Origin: Candidatus Saccharimonadota bacterium
GTDB lineage: Bacteria > Patescibacteriota > Saccharimonadia > Saccharimonadales > Saccharimonadaceae
Length of the DNA stretch: 37,199 nucleotides
Assembly (NCBI GenBank): GCA_009777625.1
Contig: WRLL01000007.1
Location: 1 to 37,199, forward strand
Direction: 5' to 3'
In this document: in pieces, positions 1 through 7,886 of the stretch
How the letters are laid out: each line of letters begins with the position of its first letter
Position numbering within the stretch: the first letter of the stretch is position 1
Made by a program: the position numbers and the translations under genes
The notes under the pieces: generated by a model
What the model was told of the DNA's origin: nothing
Databases searched by the model: none
The model's input: only the letters and a program-made list of their open reading frames with translations

Positions 1-525
1 TATAACATGCAGAGTTTTGTCGTGAAAATCGTTCAGTCGTCGCAGAACCTTTTCGCGCGTTAAGTCATCAGGCCGACCACCTTGTCGAGTGTCACCGACA
101 GTTTCCCAGCGCCGCCAAACTTCTTCTTCGGGAATGTTAATTAGCAGAACAGCTCGTGTGTCATGACCACCACTTTTTAGCGCTTCCATAACTGGTTGCT
201 CTTCGCCAAGCCAGCGTCCGACCATACTCAAAACTAAAGGTCGACCACTTATTTTTTCATCAGTCAAATAGGGTGCGATTAGCTGCTTATATTCTTCCAT
301 TGCCATCCAGCCGCCGCGATCGGTATTTTTTGCCGCTTCCTGGATCGCTGCATTCTGGGCTCTGTCGCGAGCAGCGCGGACAATATCGCCACTGACAATT
401 AGTTCTGCGTCTATCAACTTTGCTAAACGCTCGCCGATCGTGTCCTTGCCGGCAAATGCCGAACCAAAAATATTAATCGCGCCTGTTCCGAGCCAATCTT
501 TAATCTGGGTAATTTTCTCTTCCAT
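1..525 (-). CDS. Adenylate-kinase-like nucleoside monophosphate kinase, 3' end cut by window edge
   Basis: The minus-strand frame is open for 175 codons and runs off the left edge, so the C-terminus is missing. Near the N-terminus it has a P-loop variant, GSAFAGKD (about residues 21-28), followed by an SGDIVR motif that matches the STGDllR nucleotide-binding segment of adenylate kinases. Further on, a run of arginines followed by GRPDD and RLNDF resembles the lid and C-terminal region of the family. I infer phosphate transfer between nucleoside mono- and triphosphates, in the cytoplasm. The P-loop (FAGKD instead of PGxGKG) is atypical, so this may be a paralogue and not the main Adk. The ATG at 525-523 sits six nucleotides after a good -10 box, so the mRNA is probably leaderless. 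It is divergent from the AbrB-type gene. Confidence 0.75.
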   Translation of the reverse strand, partial: MEEKITQIKDWLGTGAINIFGSAFAGKDTIGERLAKLIDAELIVSGDIVRAARDRAQNAAIQEAAKNTDRGGWMAMEEYKQLIAPYLTDEKISGRPLVLSMVGRWLGEEQPVMEALKSGGHDTRAVLLINIPEEEVWRRWETVGDTRQGGRPDDLTREKVLRRLNDFHDKTLHVI

Positions 526-531
526 GAACCG

Positions 532-560
532 ATTCTATAGGAGATTCGAACATTCGTCAA
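532..560 (-). promoter_or_regulatory. Sigma-70-type promoter of the adenylate-kinase-like gene
   Basis: On the minus strand TTGACG (560-555), a 17-nt spacer and TAGAAT (537-532) are followed after only six nucleotides by the ATG at 525. Transcription would start at about the start codon, and no Shine-Dalgarno sequence is present. Confidence 0.55.
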
Positions 561-591
561 CATTTAGACCTCAGAACTATTTACCCATCTA

Positions 592-627
592 TTGACATTC
601 TTAGTATGAAAAGTTATACTTTACGAT
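592..627 (+). promoter_or_regulatory. Promoter with embedded inverted-repeat operator for the AbrB-type gene
   Basis: TTGACA (592-597), a 17-nt spacer and TATACT (615-620) form a near-consensus promoter, and the ATG follows seven nucleotides after the -10 box. The stretch AGTATGAAAAGTTATACTT (603-621) contains the inverted repeat AGTAT/ATACT and covers the spacer and -10 box, where a bound repressor would block RNA polymerase. The identical 19-mer lies in the promoter of the ABC exporter (9176-9194). Confidence 0.75.
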
Positions 628-876
628 ATGAAAGAAGACCTAAAAGTCTACGGCGCGGCAACTATCGGCAGTAAGGGTCAGTTGGTCATCCCGGCTGACT
701 TGCGCGCCGAATTGGATTTAAAACCCGGCGACAAAGTTGTCATCGTTGGCAGCAAGGAAAAACAGTTCGTCGGCATATTGCGTGACGATGTCTTCCAGAT
801 GTTTCTGGACAAATTACGCAACAAACTCGAGGGCAGCTTGAACTCGATCGATAACATCAAAAATAGTCAAAAATAA
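628..876 (+). CDS. AbrB/SpoVT/MazE-type transcriptional regulator
   Basis: An 82-residue protein whose first 50 residues form a typical swapped-hairpin AbrB domain: a GSKGQLVIPADLR segment (residues 14-26), an L-x-PGDKV turn, and then beta strands. The C-terminal third is helical and charged and probably aids oligomerisation. Proteins of this family bind short palindromes as dimers or tetramers and very often repress their own promoter. The gene has a strong promoter with an inverted repeat over the -10 region. The same 19-bp sequence recurs before the ABC exporter at 9202, so I infer autoregulation plus control of that operon. No toxin gene lies downstream, so a toxin-antitoxin role is unlikely. 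The start is the ATG directly after the -10 box, which implies a leaderless transcript. Confidence 0.85.
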   Translation: MKEDLKVYGAATIGSKGQLVIPADLRAELDLKPGDKVVIVGSKEKQFVGILRDDVFQMFLDKLRNKLEGSLNSIDNIKNSQK

Positions 877-889
877 CGTCCAAGAAAAG

Positions 890-1621
890 TTATTTTGTGT
901 CTTTCAGCGCCTGCTCTATTGCTTCGCGCATCTTGTTGTAGTTAGCCCCTCTGATTTCTTCGCCGTTGATGAGCCAAGTCGGCGTGGCGGTTACACCAGC
1001 TACTACACCTAGTGCTTTGTCGCGATTGATCTTGTCCTTAATGCCATTGGTCATATAGTCGGTCAGTGCGGTTTTGAATTTATCCTTGTCAAGTTTCATT
1101 AATTCGGCGTAACCGAGGATTGCTTCTTCGCAACCTGACTTTTCCTGACCCTCGACGCATCTATCGTCGCTAAAGATCAACTCGTGCATCTGCCAAAAGG
1201 CGTCTGTTCCACCCAGTAAAAATGCCGCTTCGGCGCCGCTCTGGCTCAATGTCGAAGTGTTCTGATTGATGCTAAAGTGACGGTAAATGAACAGCACGCG
1301 ATCCTGGAATTCCTCGTGGATTTTGGTAGCGTACGGTGCTAGCGAGTTACAGGCACTGCAGGCGAAGTCTTCGTATTCGATAACGATGACTTTGCTGTCT
1401 TTCTTGCCCAGGAAATGATCGGGAATGATGGTCGATTCGTCGATGTCCTGTTTACCACTTTCTTTCATTGCATCAATTATGCTTTGTTTTGTGATTAACC
1501 GGGTACCATCCAAATGCTCAGTGTAAGCGGCCGTGTCGCCGCCTTGATTTTTATACCATACCAAACCGCCGACTGTCGCTACAACTAGCACCGCTAAAAA
1601 TATCCATAACCGTGTGTTCAT
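890..1621 (-). CDS. Membrane-anchored DsbA-family thiol:disulfide oxidoreductase
   Basis: A 243-residue protein with one N-terminal membrane segment (about residues 5-23), placing the rest outside the membrane. The thioredoxin-fold domain starts near residue 76 and carries the active-site CSAC (Cys88, Cys91) in a YEDFACSACN context typical of the Thioredoxin_4 / BdbD-like group. The cis-proline loop is visible as VTATPTWLI near residue 210. An extra cysteine pair (RCVEGQEKSGC) lies in the helical insert and could form a structural disulfide. The family introduces disulfides into exported proteins; no DsbB/VKOR partner is in the window. The ATG has a good Shine-Dalgarno (GGAGG, seven nucleotides upstream). 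Convergent with the AbrB-type gene, 13 nt apart. Confidence 0.88.
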   Translation of the reverse strand: MNTRLWIFLAVLVVATVGGLVWYKNQGGDTAAYTEHLDGTRLITKQSIIDAMKESGKQDIDESTIIPDHFLGKKDSKVIVIEYEDFACSACNSLAPYATKIHEEFQDRVLFIYRHFSINQNTSTLSQSGAEAAFLLGGTDAFWQMHELIFSDDRCVEGQEKSGCEEAILGYAELMKLDKDKFKTALTDYMTNGIKDKINRDKALGVVAGVTATPTWLINGEEIRGANYNKMREAIEQALKDTK

Positions 1622-1650
1622 CTAAATACCTCCATTTAATTATAACGATT

Positions 1651-1678
1651 TTAACATAAAGACGACCCATGATACAAT
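1651..1678 (+). promoter_or_regulatory. Promoter of the CBS-domain gene; fixes its start
   Basis: TTAACA (1651-1656), a 16-nt spacer and TACAAT (1673-1678) place the transcription start near 1685. An upstream in-frame ATG at 1669 would not be transcribed. AAAGGAGG (1685-1692) lies three nucleotides before the ATG at 1696. Confidence 0.5.
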
Positions 1679-1695
1679 ACATGCAAAGGAGGAAA

Positions 1696-2565
1696 ATGAT
1701 TTTTGCAGTAGTTGGTTTTAGCTTGTTGTTAGTGCTGTTGCTGGCATTTCATTTCAAACCGCACGAGAGCCGGTTCGAAATCGAACGATTGGCTGAACGT
1801 CAGAAATCTTATCGCGAGCTCAGTCGTTTCCTTGATATCTATCCCGGTCTGACCGTCATTACACACAGTTTGGCGCTGGTCGATGTCATCGTGATCGCGA
1901 TTCTCTCGGCGTGGACCTGGGGGTTCTTTGTTGGCGGAGCGATTACGTTTGTTGTTACGGCTTTGGCGGTAATCTTAGGGCGTGCCTTGCAGCCTTCGTC
2001 GACCGAAATGATCAGGAAACATTTAGGTTTCTTTACAAAGTATTTTTCCTGGGCAAAGTGGATGGCGCGGTTGAATAATCTGGGCGACGAGCCACGTATT
2101 AATTCTGAGCATGAACTGGTGCACCTGATAAAGAAAAGTGATGTCATCGATGAAAAGACCAAAAATCTTTTAACTGGCGTGCTGAATTTCCGCGACAAAA
2201 CCGCAGCTGATAGCATGACGCCGCGCGATGAAGTTGCCTTTGTGCAAGCCAAAGATCCTCTGACGCCGGGATTATTGGACGAGCTGTTTAACAGCGGCCA
2301 CAAAGTATTTCCAGTTGCTGAAAAGAATCTTGACCACACGGTTGGACTGCTGTTTCTTGATGATGTTCTGCCGATTGAACAGGAAGAAAAGGTTGTGACT
2401 AAGTCCATGCGCAAATTGCCGCCAGCTGTCGCGGCTTCGGCGCCACTGGAGTCGGCCCTGCGCCAGATGTGCGAATACAATTCATCAGTGCTGATGGTGG
2501 AAAAGGACGACAAAACGATTGGCTTCTTGACGCTGAGTGACATCACGCGCGCTCTGCTAGCTTAA
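1696..2565 (+). CDS. Membrane protein with a CBS-domain pair, CorC/CNNM-like
   Basis: A 289-residue protein from the preferred start at 1696. Two hydrophobic regions lie at the N-terminus (about residues 1-18 and 50-95). They are followed by a cytoplasmic CBS pair introduced by the MTPRDEVAFV segment that is characteristic of HlyC/CorC/CNNM proteins. The second CBS half ends in FLTLSDITRALL. It is shorter than complete CNNM transporters (usually above 400 residues) and lacks a full DUF21 domain and a CorC_HlyC tail. It may therefore be a reduced transporter or a ligand-sensing membrane protein. CBS pairs typically bind adenine nucleotides. An in-frame ATG at 1669 exists but lies upstream of the predicted transcription start. 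Confidence 0.75.
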   Translation: MIFAVVGFSLLLVLLLAFHFKPHESRFEIERLAERQKSYRELSRFLDIYPGLTVITHSLALVDVIVIAILSAWTWGFFVGGAITFVVTALAVILGRALQPSSTEMIRKHLGFFTKYFSWAKWMARLNNLGDEPRINSEHELVHLIKKSDVIDEKTKNLLTGVLNFRDKTAADSMTPRDEVAFVQAKDPLTPGLLDELFNSGHKVFPVAEKNLDHTVGLLFLDDVLPIEQEEKVVTKSMRKLPPAVAASAPLESALRQMCEYNSSVLMVEKDDKTIGFLTLSDITRALLA

Positions 2566-2580
2566 ATTTAAGGAATATAG

Positions 2581-2710
2581 TAAAATAAAATCATGAAACG
2601 AATCGGCGATTCTAATAGTAATTTGCGGGCTGGCGACGAAAGCCGGTGATTTCGTCTAGCCCACAGCCCGCCAACCAGCCGAATCAACTAACTAAAGTAA
2701 GAGGAAAATC
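2581..2710 (+). promoter_or_regulatory. Structured leader of aspS with a possible short leader ORF
   Basis: The 145 nt between the CBS gene and aspS contain a -10-like TAAAAT (2581-2586), without a clear -35, and a strong two-part hairpin: GCGGGCTG (2625-2632) with CAGCCCGC (2664-2671), and inside it GACGAAA (2635-2641) with TTTCGTC (2650-2656). A competing pairing, GGCTGG (2628-2633) with CCAGCC (2675-2680), is possible. A leaderless 18-codon ORF (ATG 2593, TGA 2647-2649) ends inside the hairpin and holds two Asp and two Asn codons. There is no U-run after the hairpin and no T-box consensus. The structure is visible; a regulatory role is inferred. Confidence 0.4.
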
Positions 2711-4021
2711 ATGAGAACTTTATCCAGGGAGCTAAAAGACAAAATCGGCCAGGGAGTTGAATTACAAGGCTGGCTACATAAAAAACGCTTGCTGGGCGGT
2801 TTGAATTTTATTACATTGCGTGACCGCAGCGGCTTAACGCAAATGCTGATCAGCGACAAAGACGAAATAGAAAAGTTGCGTGGTCTGCAGATCGGCACAG
2901 TCATGACAGTCAAAGGAAAAGTCGTCGCTGATGAACGCGCGCCCGGCGGTGCAGAACTACACGATGTAAAAGTTGAAGTCGAAGTTCCCGTGACCGACGA
3001 GCCGCCGATTGAAATCGACAAACCGTTGGGCCACAAATCGGAAAACCTCGACACGCTGTTCGACAACCGCGTGATTGGTCTAAGAAACCTGCAGGAACAA
3101 ACGATCTTCAAAGTCCAGGCTGAAATCATGCATAGCGTCCGTGCTTACTTAGACGAAAATGACTTCACCGAAATGAGCACGCCAAAACTGCTGGCCGAAC
3201 CAACTGAAGGCGGCGCTGAAGTTTTCAAAATGGATTATTTCGGCAAAACCGCTACACTGGCGCAATCGGCCCAATTCTACAAACAGATCATGGTCGGCCC
3301 ATTCGAGCGCGTTTACGAAATCAGCAAAACCTACCGCGCCGAACCGAGTGCCACGCCGCGCCACATGACAGAATTCATCACGTTTGATGTTGAAATGGGC
3401 TTCATCATTTTCGATGATTTGCTTGGCTTAATTTCTGGCTTAATGAACCGCGTCAGCGACGATGTTTTCGCAAAATATAGCGATGATCTAAAGAAATGGA
3501 ATTCCGTTAAACCGACTTTACCCAAAGAAATCCCGCGTTTGAGTATGGCAGAGATTCACGAACTTTACACCAAAGCCACCAAAACTGACACAACCGACGA
3601 GAAGGATTTGACTCCCGACGAAGAGCGCTGGATCTGCGATTACGCCAAGAAAAACCTAAACTCAGAAGCAGTTTTCGTTGTCGATTGGCCAGCTAGCAGC
3701 ATGAAATTCTATCACCGATTGAAAGCCGACGATCCGACTTTGGCCGAGCGGGCCGACCTATTATTCCGCGGCCTCGAAATCGCCACGATTTCCATGCGCG
3801 AACATCGCTACGAGATCTTGGTGGAGCAGCTGAAAACGCTGGCCGACGGCGATCCAAACGACCCAGGTTTTGTGCCTTATCTATCAGCGTTTAAGTACGG
3901 CATGCCATCGCACGGTGGATTTGGTTTGGGTATGGAACGCTTGACTGAAAAATTGATCGGTCTTAATAATGTTAAGGAAGCTACACTCTTTCCGCGCGAT
4001 ATGAACCGCTTAACGCCATAA
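2711..4021 (+). CDS. aspS: Aspartyl-tRNA synthetase, archaeal-type (AspS2), possibly non-discriminating
   Basis: A 436-residue class II synthetase charging tRNA-Asp. The N-terminal OB-fold anticodon-binding domain begins with QGWLHKKRLLGGLNFITLRD. The catalytic core shows motif 2 as YRAEPSATPRHMTEF and motif 3 as GFGLGMERL, ending in the FPRDMNRLTP tail typical of AspRS. The length (about 430) and the lack of the GAD insertion domain match the archaeal form, not the roughly 590-residue bacterial one. His23 follows GWL, where discriminating archaeal enzymes usually have Trp. This hints that the enzyme may also charge tRNA-Asn for later amidation by GatCAB; a tRNA-Asn gene lies at 23760. The start has an AGAGG Shine-Dalgarno. 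Confidence 0.93.
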   Translation: MRTLSRELKDKIGQGVELQGWLHKKRLLGGLNFITLRDRSGLTQMLISDKDEIEKLRGLQIGTVMTVKGKVVADERAPGGAELHDVKVEVEVPVTDEPPIEIDKPLGHKSENLDTLFDNRVIGLRNLQEQTIFKVQAEIMHSVRAYLDENDFTEMSTPKLLAEPTEGGAEVFKMDYFGKTATLAQSAQFYKQIMVGPFERVYEISKTYRAEPSATPRHMTEFITFDVEMGFIIFDDLLGLISGLMNRVSDDVFAKYSDDLKKWNSVKPTLPKEIPRLSMAEIHELYTKATKTDTTDEKDLTPDEERWICDYAKKNLNSEAVFVVDWPASSMKFYHRLKADDPTLAERADLLFRGLEIATISMREHRYEILVEQLKTLADGDPNDPGFVPYLSAFKYGMPSHGGFGLGMERLTEKLIGLNNVKEATLFPRDMNRLTP

Positions 4022-4039
4022 AAACTGGAAAGGTTAGTT

Positions 4040-4555
4040 ATGACGGAGCAAAATCCACAAGTCCGCCTTAGCCAAGAACATGGCAGTTACATCATTGTTG
4101 ACACGACGGATTATGTTCGCAAACTAAACTTTCCCAAAGAAATCGATGGCCTGAAATTGAAAACAGAATTCCATGTTTCGCTAATCAAATTCGCTGATCA
4201 GATTGCCGATAAGTCTTTGGCTGACCGAATTTCTGAAGCTAACAATTCGGTGGCCCATTTCATAGATGATCATCCGCCGCAGCTGGATGGCCAGTTCCTG
4301 CGGGCCTTTCAGCCGGAAAAAGACCTCGAGTCAATCGTAGGCTTAGTTGATATACTAGACTTGGAAAAATGGCGTGATGCGATTCGCGTCGTGCTGGGGG
4401 GGGGCACGGACTTTACCGTGCCGCATATCACGCTTTATACTAAGCAGTTAGACAAGGGCATCCCACTGAATAGTCAGCGCGAATTTGACCAACGCACAAG
4501 GCCGCTCGAGTTAGGGATTGTAGATAAATTACAGAGACACTTAAGCAAGGATTAG
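4040..4555 (+). CDS. 2H phosphoesterase (LigT-like) family protein
   Basis: A 171-residue protein with the two H-x-[ST] signatures of the 2H superfamily: His45-Val-Ser47 in EFHVSLI and His129-Ile-Thr131 in VPHITLY. Members hydrolyse or ligate 2',3'-cyclic phosphates in RNA or process cyclic nucleotides. The substrate cannot be read from sequence. It follows aspS by 18 nt with its own GGAAAGG Shine-Dalgarno, so co-transcription is likely, and an RNA-repair role would fit that neighbour. A nine-G tract (4396-4404) encodes Gly120-Gly122 just before the second histidine. Any slippage there would shift the frame ahead of the catalytic motif. The stop codon overlaps the convergent gene by four bases. 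Confidence 0.75.
   Translation: MTEQNPQVRLSQEHGSYIIVDTTDYVRKLNFPKEIDGLKLKTEFHVSLIKFADQIADKSLADRISEANNSVAHFIDDHPPQLDGQFLRAFQPEKDLESIVGLVDILDLEKWRDAIRVVLGGGTDFTVPHITLYTKQLDKGIPLNSQREFDQRTRPLELGIVDKLQRHLSKD
4396..4404 (+). repeat. Nine-G tract (1 of 5)
   Basis: Exactly nine G inside the 2H phosphoesterase gene, read as part of Leu119 and the codons of Gly120-122. The reading frame is intact at nine. Confidence 0.9.
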
Positions 4556-5205
4556 ACTTCAACTGCGTCGCCAGGTTGCAAATCAATGAACTCGGTGCCG
4601 TTGTCTTCGCAGGCTTTTCTTAACCAATTGTAAAAGATGCTTTCGCCAGTCGGCGACAGCAGGGCATTGTGGGTTGGAAAAACTTGGACTGGTTTGGTAG
4701 CGGCAACATGTTGCATTGATTCGTAAATTTTCAGCCACGGCGCGACGGCCGGCAAAGCTAGAATCTTCGGCTGCACTGGCGGCTGCGCAAATGAATCGCC
4801 GCCGTAAACTAGCGCATTATTAACAACCACGCCGATGTTGTCACAGGGCACGACGCCCTCGACAATTTCTGCATGGTCATGGCCAAAGAATTCAAAATCG
4901 AATGGCTCGCGTTGAACCTTTTGACCGTTTTCTGCAACGATAATTTGATTGTTTGGTAAAGTGGCTTTACTGCGCAATTCCTCAGCTACTTTGGCTGTTG
5001 TGAAGATAACTGCATCTGGGTTAAGATTGACAATTGAAGAAATTTTTTCAGGGTCGAAATGATCGCCATGTTCGTGAGTCACAATTACGGCGTCGATGTT
5101 GTTGCCTGGCTGAAAACTCGTTGAATATTCGCCGGGATCGATGACTAATGTTCGGTCGCTATTTTCGACAACTAGACACGAATGTTCATATTTAGTAATT
5201 TTCAT
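4552..5205 (-). CDS. Metallo-beta-lactamase-fold hydrolase, UlaG-like
   Basis: A 217-residue single-domain protein. The metal-binding THEHGDH motif is at residues 43-49, preceded by a VIDPGEYS strand-turn. Later ligands are a histidine in FGHDHAE and one in FPTHNALL. This matches the MBL-fold group annotated as Zn-dependent hydrolases, related to UlaG, many of which act on phosphodiesters or lactones. The specific substrate is unknown. It is compact, with no extra domain or signal peptide, so it is probably cytoplasmic. The ATG at 5205 has a strong AGGAGG Shine-Dalgarno. It converges on the 2H phosphoesterase, overlapping it by four bases. Confidence 0.85.
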   Translation of the reverse strand: MKITKYEHSCLVVENSDRTLVIDPGEYSTSFQPGNNIDAVIVTHEHGDHFDPEKISSIVNLNPDAVIFTTAKVAEELRSKATLPNNQIIVAENGQKVQREPFDFEFFGHDHAEIVEGVVPCDNIGVVVNNALVYGGDSFAQPPVQPKILALPAVAPWLKIYESMQHVAATKPVQVFPTHNALLSPTGESIFYNWLRKACEDNGTEFIDLQPGDAVEV

Positions 5206-5220
5206 ACCTTAACCTCCTGT

Positions 5221-5248
5221 TTAACTTTGAACCATTATACAATATAAT
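5221..5248 (+). promoter_or_regulatory. Promoter of the exported HNH nuclease gene
   Basis: TTAACT (5221-5226), a 16-nt spacer and TATAAT (5243-5248) stand seven nucleotides before the ATG at 5256. There is no Shine-Dalgarno, so the mRNA is probably leaderless. Confidence 0.55.
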
Positions 5249-5255
5249 AATAGTC

Positions 5256-5978
5256 ATGAGCTCAAAAGCCAAAACCTATCGTCGCCGACGTGTTGTCGCG
5301 ATTGTTATTATCTTCTTCATCATTGCGGGCGGGATTCTTTGGCAAGCCAATTCAGCGCCAAATCCTGAACCGACACCAATCGTACCAACAATTCAAAAAG
5401 ACGATTCTGATCGGTCACTGGCAGTCGAAGAACTTACTAAATTGCCTGTCAAAGACCGCGCGCCGAAAACCGGTTACAAACGTAGTGAGTTCGGCAGCGG
5501 CTGGGCCAGCTGGGGCAAATGCGACTCGCGTCAACGGATTTTAGCTCGCGATTTAACAGAAGTTAAGTACGGTGACGACGGTTGCACAGTTTTGTCCGGA
5601 GTGCTGGACGATCCTTACACTGGAACCAGAATCGAATTCACGCGCGGCACCGGCACATCCAGCGCTGTCCAGATCGACCACGTTGTGGCGCTGAGCAACG
5701 CCTGGCAGACTGGCGCACAAGAGCTCGACGCTGACCGTCGCAAAGAATTAGCTAACGACGACCTCGAATTGATTGCTGTCGAGGGCCGCGCCAACATGCA
5801 AAAGTCCGATAGCGACGCTGCCGAGTGGTTGCCGCCGTTCAAACCTTTTCGCTGCCAATATATCGCGCGCCAAATCGCTGTTAAAATCAAATACACTCTC
5901 TGGGTAACTCCGGCCGAACACGACGCTATGGCTGGCGTGTTGCAAACCTGTCCGGCGCAGCGACTTCCTGCGCCTTGA
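5256..5978 (+). CDS. Exported or membrane-anchored HNH-family nuclease (DUF1524/GmrSD C-terminal-like)
   Basis: A 240-residue protein with a basic N-terminus (KTYRRRR) and a membrane or signal segment at about residues 14-32, then a Pro-rich linker. The domain from about residue 70 follows the DUF1524 pattern: CDSRQRILARDL, a cysteine pair bracketing VLSGVLDDPYTG, the catalytic QIDHVVALSNAW, and NDDLELIAVEGRANMQKSD with conserved Asn and Lys. A WLPP...C motif follows. This is the layout of secreted, metal-dependent, nonspecific nucleases common in Gram-positives. I infer degradation of external DNA or RNA, perhaps to supply nucleotides to a cell with limited biosynthesis. Transcription is probably leaderless. 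Confidence 0.85.
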   Translation: MSSKAKTYRRRRVVAIVIIFFIIAGGILWQANSAPNPEPTPIVPTIQKDDSDRSLAVEELTKLPVKDRAPKTGYKRSEFGSGWASWGKCDSRQRILARDLTEVKYGDDGCTVLSGVLDDPYTGTRIEFTRGTGTSSAVQIDHVVALSNAWQTGAQELDADRRKELANDDLELIAVEGRANMQKSDSDAAEWLPPFKPFRCQYIARQIAVKIKYTLWVTPAEHDAMAGVLQTCPAQRLPAP

Positions 5979-6005
5979 TGCGAAATATGCTAAAATGGCA
6001 ACACT

Positions 6006-7871
6006 ATGAAAAAACTTTTTAACTTTGTAAAAGAATACTGGGAATTTGCTGTCACAGCAGTTGTCCTGGTCGCCGGATTGATCGCCGCGGCTATCACACG
6101 CGATTTCAACAATGATTTTTCGCGTTATCTGATTATCGCTTGGGCGATAATTGTTGGAACATTCTTAATTATTGACATGATCAAGACGCTGCGCAGCGGT
6201 CGCTACGGCGTCGACATTTTGGCGATCACGGCCATAGGCGCCTGTATCGCAGTCGGCCAATATTGGGCGGCGTTGGTGATTATCCTGATGTTGACCGGTG
6301 GCGAAACTTTGGAAGATTACGCCGCTAATCGGGCAAAACGCGAACTGTCTGATCTGTTAAAACGCGCGCCACAAATCGCCCACTTGGTCAAAGGCAGCAA
6401 AGTCGAAGATGTCAAAGTTTCTGAAGTCCAAATCGATCACGTGGTTTTGGTAAAACCGCATGAAGTCGTGCCAGTCGACGGCGTTTTGATCTCCGATGCG
6501 GCCGAATTTGACGAAAGCTCACTGACCGGCGAATCCTTGCCGGTGGAAAAGAAAGCTGGCGATAGCGTAATGTCCGGCGCGTTGAACGGCGACGTCGCGG
6601 TCAAAATCCGCGCCACGGCCGACGCAGCCCACTCGCAGTACGAACAAATCATCGCGCTGGTCCGCGACGCCGAATCGCAGCCAGCGCCGTTTGTGCGGCT
6701 GGCCGATCGCTACGCCGTGCCGTTCACGTTGGTATCGTACACGATCGCTGGGGCAGCCTGGGCGATTTCCGGCGAGGCTTTGCGTTTCGCCGAAGTTTTG
6801 GTTGTTGCTTCGCCCTGCCCGCTGATTTTGGCGGCACCAATCGCGCTGATTTCCGGCATGTCGCGCGCTAGTCGTCACGGTATCATTGTCAAAAACGGCG
6901 CGGTGTTGGAAAAGCTTAACAGAGTAACGGTCTTTGCCTTTGACAAAACTGGAACGCTAACGCATGGCGACGTCGAAGTCAGTCAAGTCGATCCCATCGG
7001 CAATCTGTCAGAAAAAGATTTGCTAAGTTTAGCCGCCTCGGCCGAAGCCAACAGCACGCACATTTTGGCGACTTCCCTGGTTGAATACGCCAAGAAAAAC
7101 AAGATTAAAATCCAGTCAACCAAAAATTTGCGAGAAATAACTGGCGACGGCGTTTTCGCCAACATCGGTGCAAAGAAAGTTTTAGTTGGCCGAGCCGAAT
7201 TTCTGAAGAAAAACAAAATCAAAGATTTCTCAGACGCCCACGCCGCCGTCGACCAAACCGCGATTTTTGTCGCCGTCGACAACAAATTCGCCGGCACGAT
7301 TTACTTTGCCGACCAGGTGCGAAAAGAATCGCGCCACACTTTGAAAGAATTGAAACAGCTCGGCGTCAAAGAAACCGTCATGTTGACCGGCGACCGCGAA
7401 TCGACTGCCGCCAAAATCGCCCAGAAAGTCGGCATCGACAGAGTTTTCGCCCAGCTGCTACCGGCCGACAAAGTCAAAACCATGCGCAACATCTGCGGCC
7501 GCGAAGACAGCGTGGCCTTCGTCGGCGACGGCGTCAACGACGCACCGACCTTGGCGGCCAGCGACGTCGGCATCGCCATGGGCGCGCGCGGTTCGACAGC
7601 GGCGGGCGAATCGGCCGACGCGGTTATCATGCTGGACGATTTGTCGCGCGTCGCGCTGCTCCGGAAAATCTCCATGCGCACGATTCGCGTGGCACTGCAG
7701 TCGGTGTGGGTCGGAATCGCGCTGTGTTTGGTATTGATGGGTTTTGCGGCCTTTGGCTTCATTCCGGCGCTGGTTGGCGCGGGCCTGCAGGAACTGATCG
7801 ATGTTACAGTAATCTTTAACGCGCTGCGAGCACACAGTGGCGGTTGGGGCTCAAAAGCCAAAACGGCCTAA
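6006..7871 (+). CDS. Heavy-metal-translocating P-type ATPase, P1B-4-like (SPC motif)
   Basis: A 621-residue ion pump without an N-terminal metal-binding domain. It has TGES in the actuator domain, the transmembrane metal site SPCPLILAAP in place of CPC, the phosphorylation motif DKTGTLT, MLTGD and GDGVNDAP in the hinge. SPC is characteristic of P1B-4 pumps (CoaT/CtpD type), which export Co, Fe(II), Zn or similar ions. The nucleotide-binding HP motif appears as STHILA: the His is kept and the Pro is replaced by Ile, which could change ATP affinity. Substrate metal is not decidable from sequence. A TGCTAAAAT extended -10 (5988-5996) lies nine nucleotides before the ATG, 27 nt after the nuclease gene. 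Confidence 0.9.
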   Translation: MKKLFNFVKEYWEFAVTAVVLVAGLIAAAITRDFNNDFSRYLIIAWAIIVGTFLIIDMIKTLRSGRYGVDILAITAIGACIAVGQYWAALVIILMLTGGETLEDYAANRAKRELSDLLKRAPQIAHLVKGSKVEDVKVSEVQIDHVVLVKPHEVVPVDGVLISDAAEFDESSLTGESLPVEKKAGDSVMSGALNGDVAVKIRATADAAHSQYEQIIALVRDAESQPAPFVRLADRYAVPFTLVSYTIAGAAWAISGEALRFAEVLVVASPCPLILAAPIALISGMSRASRHGIIVKNGAVLEKLNRVTVFAFDKTGTLTHGDVEVSQVDPIGNLSEKDLLSLAASAEANSTHILATSLVEYAKKNKIKIQSTKNLREITGDGVFANIGAKKVLVGRAEFLKKNKIKDFSDAHAAVDQTAIFVAVDNKFAGTIYFADQVRKESRHTLKELKQLGVKETVMLTGDRESTAAKIAQKVGIDRVFAQLLPADKVKTMRNICGREDSVAFVGDGVNDAPTLAASDVGIAMGARGSTAAGESADAVIMLDDLSRVALLRKISMRTIRVALQSVWVGIALCLVLMGFAAFGFIPALVGAGLQELIDVTVIFNALRAHSGGWGSKAKTA

Positions 7872-7886
7872 TCCAATGAAGCTGTT

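Noticed and set aside
628-876. A toxin-antitoxin pair involving the AbrB-type protein
   Set aside because: No toxin ORF follows or precedes it in the same direction; the next gene is a convergent DsbA-like oxidoreductase.
2581-2710. A T-box riboswitch before aspS
   Set aside because: No AGGGTGG T-box sequence, no specifier loop arrangement and no terminator T-run are visible.
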